Part shown: positions 60,406 through 64,000 of the stretch, one piece after another
Layout: every line of letters starts with the position of its first letter
How positions within the stretch are numbered: the stretch's first letter is position 1
Assembly (NCBI GenBank): GCA_029747015.1
Contig: JAKOGI010000128.1
Location: 217,001-281,000, forward strand
Direction of reading: 5' to 3'
Source of the DNA: Carnegiea gigantea
Lineage: Eukaryota > Streptophyta > Magnoliopsida > Caryophyllales > Cactaceae
DNA: 64,000 bases
Notes under the pieces: model-generated
What the model saw: only the letters and a program-made list of their open reading frames with translations
The model's database searches: none
Told to the model about the DNA's origin: nothing
Position numbers and translations under genes: made by a program

Positions 60406-60714
60406 ATGTTAGATTCGGTAAACAACAATTTGAATAGCAATAAAGGTAAGACTCACCCGACTATGGGTTTAGGCAGCCAAGCAAGCGAGAACCCCTAGCA
60501 AAACTCTAGTGGGGGATCCAACGATAGCTTTGGAAGTTTCTAGGAATATGGGAGGTCTAGATTACTGGAAAATTTTGTTAGCAGAGATGATTAAAAGAAT
60601 CTCCCCTATACCTCCATAAAACCTCCTAAATCTGATAAGCTGGCTGATAAGGTGGCTTGATGCAACCCTAATGTTTGTGACAGGAAATTTGATCCCATAG
60701 AGCTGGAAGACTGG
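60406..60714 (+). pseudogene. gag: Tekay gag start, unit 3, cut by insertion
   Basis: ATG at 60406 and the shared TAG at codon 31 (60496-60498). The sequence follows units 1 and 2 up to GAGCTGGAAGACTGG, where unit 2 continues with ATTAGGGGAATGG (52289). Here TGTTAAG of a foreign LTR follows instead. The rest of this unit should lie to the right of the window. Confidence 0.8.
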
Positions 60715-62989
60715 TGTTAAGCCAAAAATTATGCATTGTTTTAATAATTATTTTGATTATATTATATATTTTATTTCGTCTAATTTACTTTAATTTATAT
60801 ATTTTTCAGGTTAGGCATTGTTTTAATAAAGAGGAGAAGACGAGTCATTGAGGCTCGGGTTTTACAGACTTGGGCAGAAGACGGTTCAAATAGGGATAAT
60901 TATGAAGATATTATTTGGGTTAGAATTTCAAGAGTTGGAGAAGAGCTAGAAGTCTTGAGGGAGAAGATGTTTAAGAAAGAAAGGAAGAAGGAAATCCTAA
61001 TTACCAACCCTAATCACACCCCTCCTTTCTTCCCTATATATATCATCATCACCATCACCATAAAGATCATCACCCACGGCAGCCAAGCCTCACCTTCAGC
61101 CCAACAATCATCACCATCTCATCTACCATCTCAATCACATGGCCTTCTTGATAATCCACCCACACATCACATAATCATCCCATCATCACCTCCATACACT
61201 CCACGACATATCCCTCATCTCCTCACCTCATCATCATAATTCATTACCCTCATCATCAAAGTAGGGGTGCTCTATTTTATTTTAGTTTATTTTTTTTTTT
61301 TTTTGTTTGTTTAGTTGATTATTAAACATGATTTATTTGGGTGAATTTTGTGATTTTATTTTTAATATGAGTGAGTAACTCCTTTTTACTTAGTATAATC
61401 TTCTTGAAGCCATGCTAAATTTACTATTTTGAAATAAGTTTTATGCTTTATTGCCTAGTTGATTCATATTCATGATTCTATAGCGATTAGTATTTATCGT
61501 TTATGATATTCGTGTTAAATTAATTAGAATGCATTCTAGTCAGTTTAATACAATTTCGATTGATAGTTTAGAAGACTATAATACGTAAAAGTTATAGTCT
61601 TTTATTCTTAGGTATCACCATAATGAATCATGGATTGCTCAAACCCATCTCTTTTAATTAGGTAATCGCTTTAAATCTTTGTTAAATCGATTTGTTAGTA
61701 AATTAGTTACAAAGTATTAAATGATGTCTTTCTAATTCTTAATGCTCTAGTTTGATTGAATTCTTGCGCTAGTGTGAGGGTTATCAAAACTAGTAAGGTT
61801 TATATTAGGGCTGGACTTAATTAAACTAGAATCTAGGAAAAAATTGGGAAGAACCGCTGGTGGATGTCTTCTACAGTTTAACTCATGAATGAAATTAACT
61901 TGTGTGTTAATGATAAATATTAATTTGTATGGCGGATTGAGATTATACTAAGTATCCTTCATAAATTTGACAATTTTTGATCATTATTTGTTACTTAGAG
62001 TTAATTTGATTAGTTTGTTCTGTTTTTATTAGCTTCAATATAATTTCAATCGAACCCCCCCCCAAAAAGTATAGGCTTTTAGGAGTGTCTAGGTAATTTT
62101 CGATAGTTTAGATTTTGATTTTTACAGTGGTTATAATTTTAGATTGATTTATATTCAGTTTTAGTATTTAATTACCGGTTTGTTAGAAATTAGACTAAAA
62201 ATAGTTATTTTTGTTCTTTTTCGATTTTTATCAGTTCCTAGAGTTTATTTAGTGTCCTAGTCTGCCCATATTTAATTCCGTAATTTTTGGAAGTTATTTG
62301 ATAATTTTTCTGAATTATTTTGTGAAATGGATATGTGCAGGTTTTTAGGTTATTAATTCTGAAAATTTCGATTTTAATTGTTAATTCACGAATATTAGGC
62401 ATTGTTAAGTCCATAAAATTGTGTCCTAGAATTAGGGTAACTTTTGTGATTATTTTTGTATTTATATTTATGTAGATTATTTTATTTCTAATTTCAGATT
62501 TAATATTCTGCATTGATATTCTGTGGTAATTTTCTGATTCGATTTTTCTGAAATTATTTGGATACAACTAAGGAGTTATAAGCTCATATACCTGAAGAAT
62601 AATATTTTAGGTTACTATTTGACATTTTTAATATTTATTTTCTGATTATGATTTGCTATTCTGATTTTTAATTAGAATTTCAGTTACTCTTCTGTTTTTA
62701 TTTTGCTAGATTTTTTAGGAAAGCTTTTTACTGTTTGCTTTCCAGAATATAATCCAAATATTTAGGAGCATCATTGGGGTTTTTTTTTCCAGATTTTTAT
62801 TCATTAGATTTTAATTATTTTAGAATTATTAAGATTAGATTTAATAAATTGGATTAATAAGATCATTTAGGATTAGCAGCCTTTTTAAAACAATCTTTCC
62901 TCGTGGATCGATCTCTACTTTCCTATTCTATAAAAAGTATTTAATAACCGAAGTAGTTGTTAAATTTATAGCTCTTGATAAGCTTAACA
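60715..62989 (+). repeat. 5' LTR, 2275 bp
   Basis: TGTTAAG at the left and CTTAACA at the right (62983-62989) are perfect inverted ends. The left junction is exact by comparison with Tekay unit 2. The interior is T-rich, with a CAT/CCA-rich, G-poor stretch at 61035-61255. Confidence 0.85.
61035..61042 (+). promoter_or_regulatory. Possible TATA box of the LTR
   Basis: TATATATA in CCCTATATATATCATC, followed by a long G-poor leader. Position in the first fifth of the LTR fits a U3 promoter, but this is inferred from sequence only. Confidence 0.35.
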
Positions 62990-62994
62990 AATTT

Positions 62995-63012
62995 TAGCGC
63001 CGTTGTCGGGGA
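62995..63012 (+). other. Primer-binding site (tRNA-Asp type)
   Basis: TAGCGCCGTTGTCGGGGA, five bases after the LTR; two changes from TGGCGCCGTTGCCGGGGA. Confidence 0.85.
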
Positions 63013-64000
63013 AAGGAAATAAAATTGCTAGTTACTTCTATCTAATTTTACTACTTTTATTGTTTTTATTTTAATTTTTGCAGATTGCCCGAGATTAAGG
63101 AGTGGTAAGGAAATTGGACAGGACAATGAGCAAACATTAGTAGATATAAGCAAAGAAGGTTGTCCTAAATCAGTAAGTCCTAAGATTAAAGAGGCTAAGT
63201 TTCAAAAAATGCGATATCAGATTAATGATGATTTATTAGAAGAGATCCAACTAGAGGATCCAGGAGTTTCATGAAGTCAAGCTAATGACTATAAACGAAG
63301 GCGCTGGTTGGGAGGCAACCCAATCCCAACGTTTTTAGGAAAGTACCTATTTAATTTTGTTATGATTTTCATTATTTCTATCTTTTAGCATGCATTAGGG
63401 ACAATGAATGAATTAAGTATGGGGGGTGCATCCTGCATTTAATTCCTGTAGTATTTATTTTGAAAAACTTTTTTCTTATAAATAATACATGATATGAGTT
63501 TATGTTAGGCTTGCTTGTTTAAAAATTTTTTTTAATTTTCTTAGCTATTTTATAGTTTATTCTTTTATGAGTGAAGACTTCTAAGCATGCTAGCTGTCTT
63601 TCAGAGAAGATTGAGTTGATTCTCATTTATCTCTTTAATGAGTAACTGCCATAATTATTCATCTTATTTTATCATGCTATATAGTCGTACAGAGGCAATA
63701 AAATGACCTATTCATTTCCTAGACTATTGAATTAGTAGAATAACTTCAAAAAAAAAAAAGGAGTCAAAGTCGGGAATGACAAGTACTCCTTTGAGGCATG
63801 CGCTACTGCGTGCCACCCTTTGAGGCAATATTGCCACTAGAAAACTTGCTTCCCATACCAGTGAGTTAATAAAATAAATAAAAGTAGTGATAAAAATAAA
63901 ATGTTTGCTCCAACACCTCTATTCGAATGAGTGTTTGACATGGAGTGTTTAATTTCTAAGACCCTATATGGGCCTCGAATATGTGCGCAAGTGGAATTTG
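63013..64000 (+). other. Internal region without gag or pol
   Basis: 63120-63275 may be the remains of a gag start and pol end joined (AATGAGCAAACATTAG..., then GTTTCATGAAGTCAAGC). The motif GGCGCTGGTTGGGAGGCAAC follows at 63301. Next comes GCATTAGGGACAATGAATGA and TATGGGGGGTGC, the standard post-ORF phrase of these elements. An A-run lies at 63749 and two hairpins at 63788-63835. No open frame of note. Confidence 0.6.

Larger units (their letters stand above)
60715..64000 (+). mobile_element. Non-autonomous LTR element inserted in Tekay unit 3, cut by window edge
   Basis: A 2275-bp LTR, a tRNA-Asp-type primer site, then an internal region that passes within 300 bp to the motif normally found after pol (GGTTGGGAGGCAACCC at 63308). 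Gag and pol are therefore absent, and it is a large non-autonomous derivative. Downstream is AT-rich non-coding sequence with twin hairpins (63788-63835). The 3' LTR is outside the window. Confidence 0.8.

Noticed and set aside
60955..61239. 94-codon plus-strand frame rich in His, Pro and Ser
   Set aside because: Lies in the CAT/CCA-rich leader of the LTR; composition explains the open frame and no domain is visible.
62238..62567. 109-codon minus-strand frame
   Set aside because: AT-rich chance frame (Asn, Ile, Lys) inside the LTR at 60715-62989.

Overview
This window is repetitive DNA from a flowering plant. It is AT-rich and made almost entirely of LTR retrotransposons of well-known plant lineages: Ty1/copia Sirevirus, and Ty3/gypsy Athila, Tat and Tekay/Del. 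A LINE fragment and a tRNA-derived SINE are also present. I find no convincing host gene, tRNA gene or rRNA gene in 64 kb, so it is probably pericentromeric or otherwise heterochromatic. The species cannot be named from this sequence.

Layout. (1) 1-4831: a non-autonomous LTR element with a partial 5' LTR, a tRNA-Asp-type primer site, a short broken ORF ending in a membrane helix, and a 3' LTR. (2) 4832-9340: a decayed Athila-like gag-pol, missing its 5' end. (3) 9341-12112 and 22801-25074: LTR fragments and an Athila-type extra ORF, split by (4) a structurally complete Sirevirus-type copia element at 12113-22795 with matching TGCCC target duplications. (5) 25075-26727: another LTR end. (6) 26890-about 32080: a truncated Tat-lineage element on + with an antisense plant-mobile-domain-like ORF and a 76-bp tandem repeat. 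(7) 32080-34910: a second non-autonomous element, on -. (8) 34911-40156: a second Tat element, in the opposite orientation, also with its extra ORF antisense to pol, invaded by a LINE and a SINE. (9) 40157-60714: three Tekay/Del chromovirus units in tandem, sharing LTRs (LTR-internal-LTR-internal-LTR-internal). (10) 60715-64000: a younger LTR element inserted in the gag of the third Tekay unit; it has almost no coding sequence.

All coding regions except some copia ORFs are broken by stops and frameshifts. The copia element is the youngest: its two 1.47-kb LTRs are nearly identical by eye. It has gag with zinc knuckles, protease, DD35E integrase, YVDD reverse transcriptase, RNase H and an envelope-like ORF, but also in-frame stops and two frameshifts.

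The most interesting signals are the tandem Tekay array with a shared premature stop, the two mirror-image Tat elements with antisense ORFs, the knuckle-plus-membrane-helix ORF found in two separate non-autonomous elements, the CCGTGGT box shared by four diverged LTRs, the family-specific words scattered through the copia element, and twin hairpins near the right edge.
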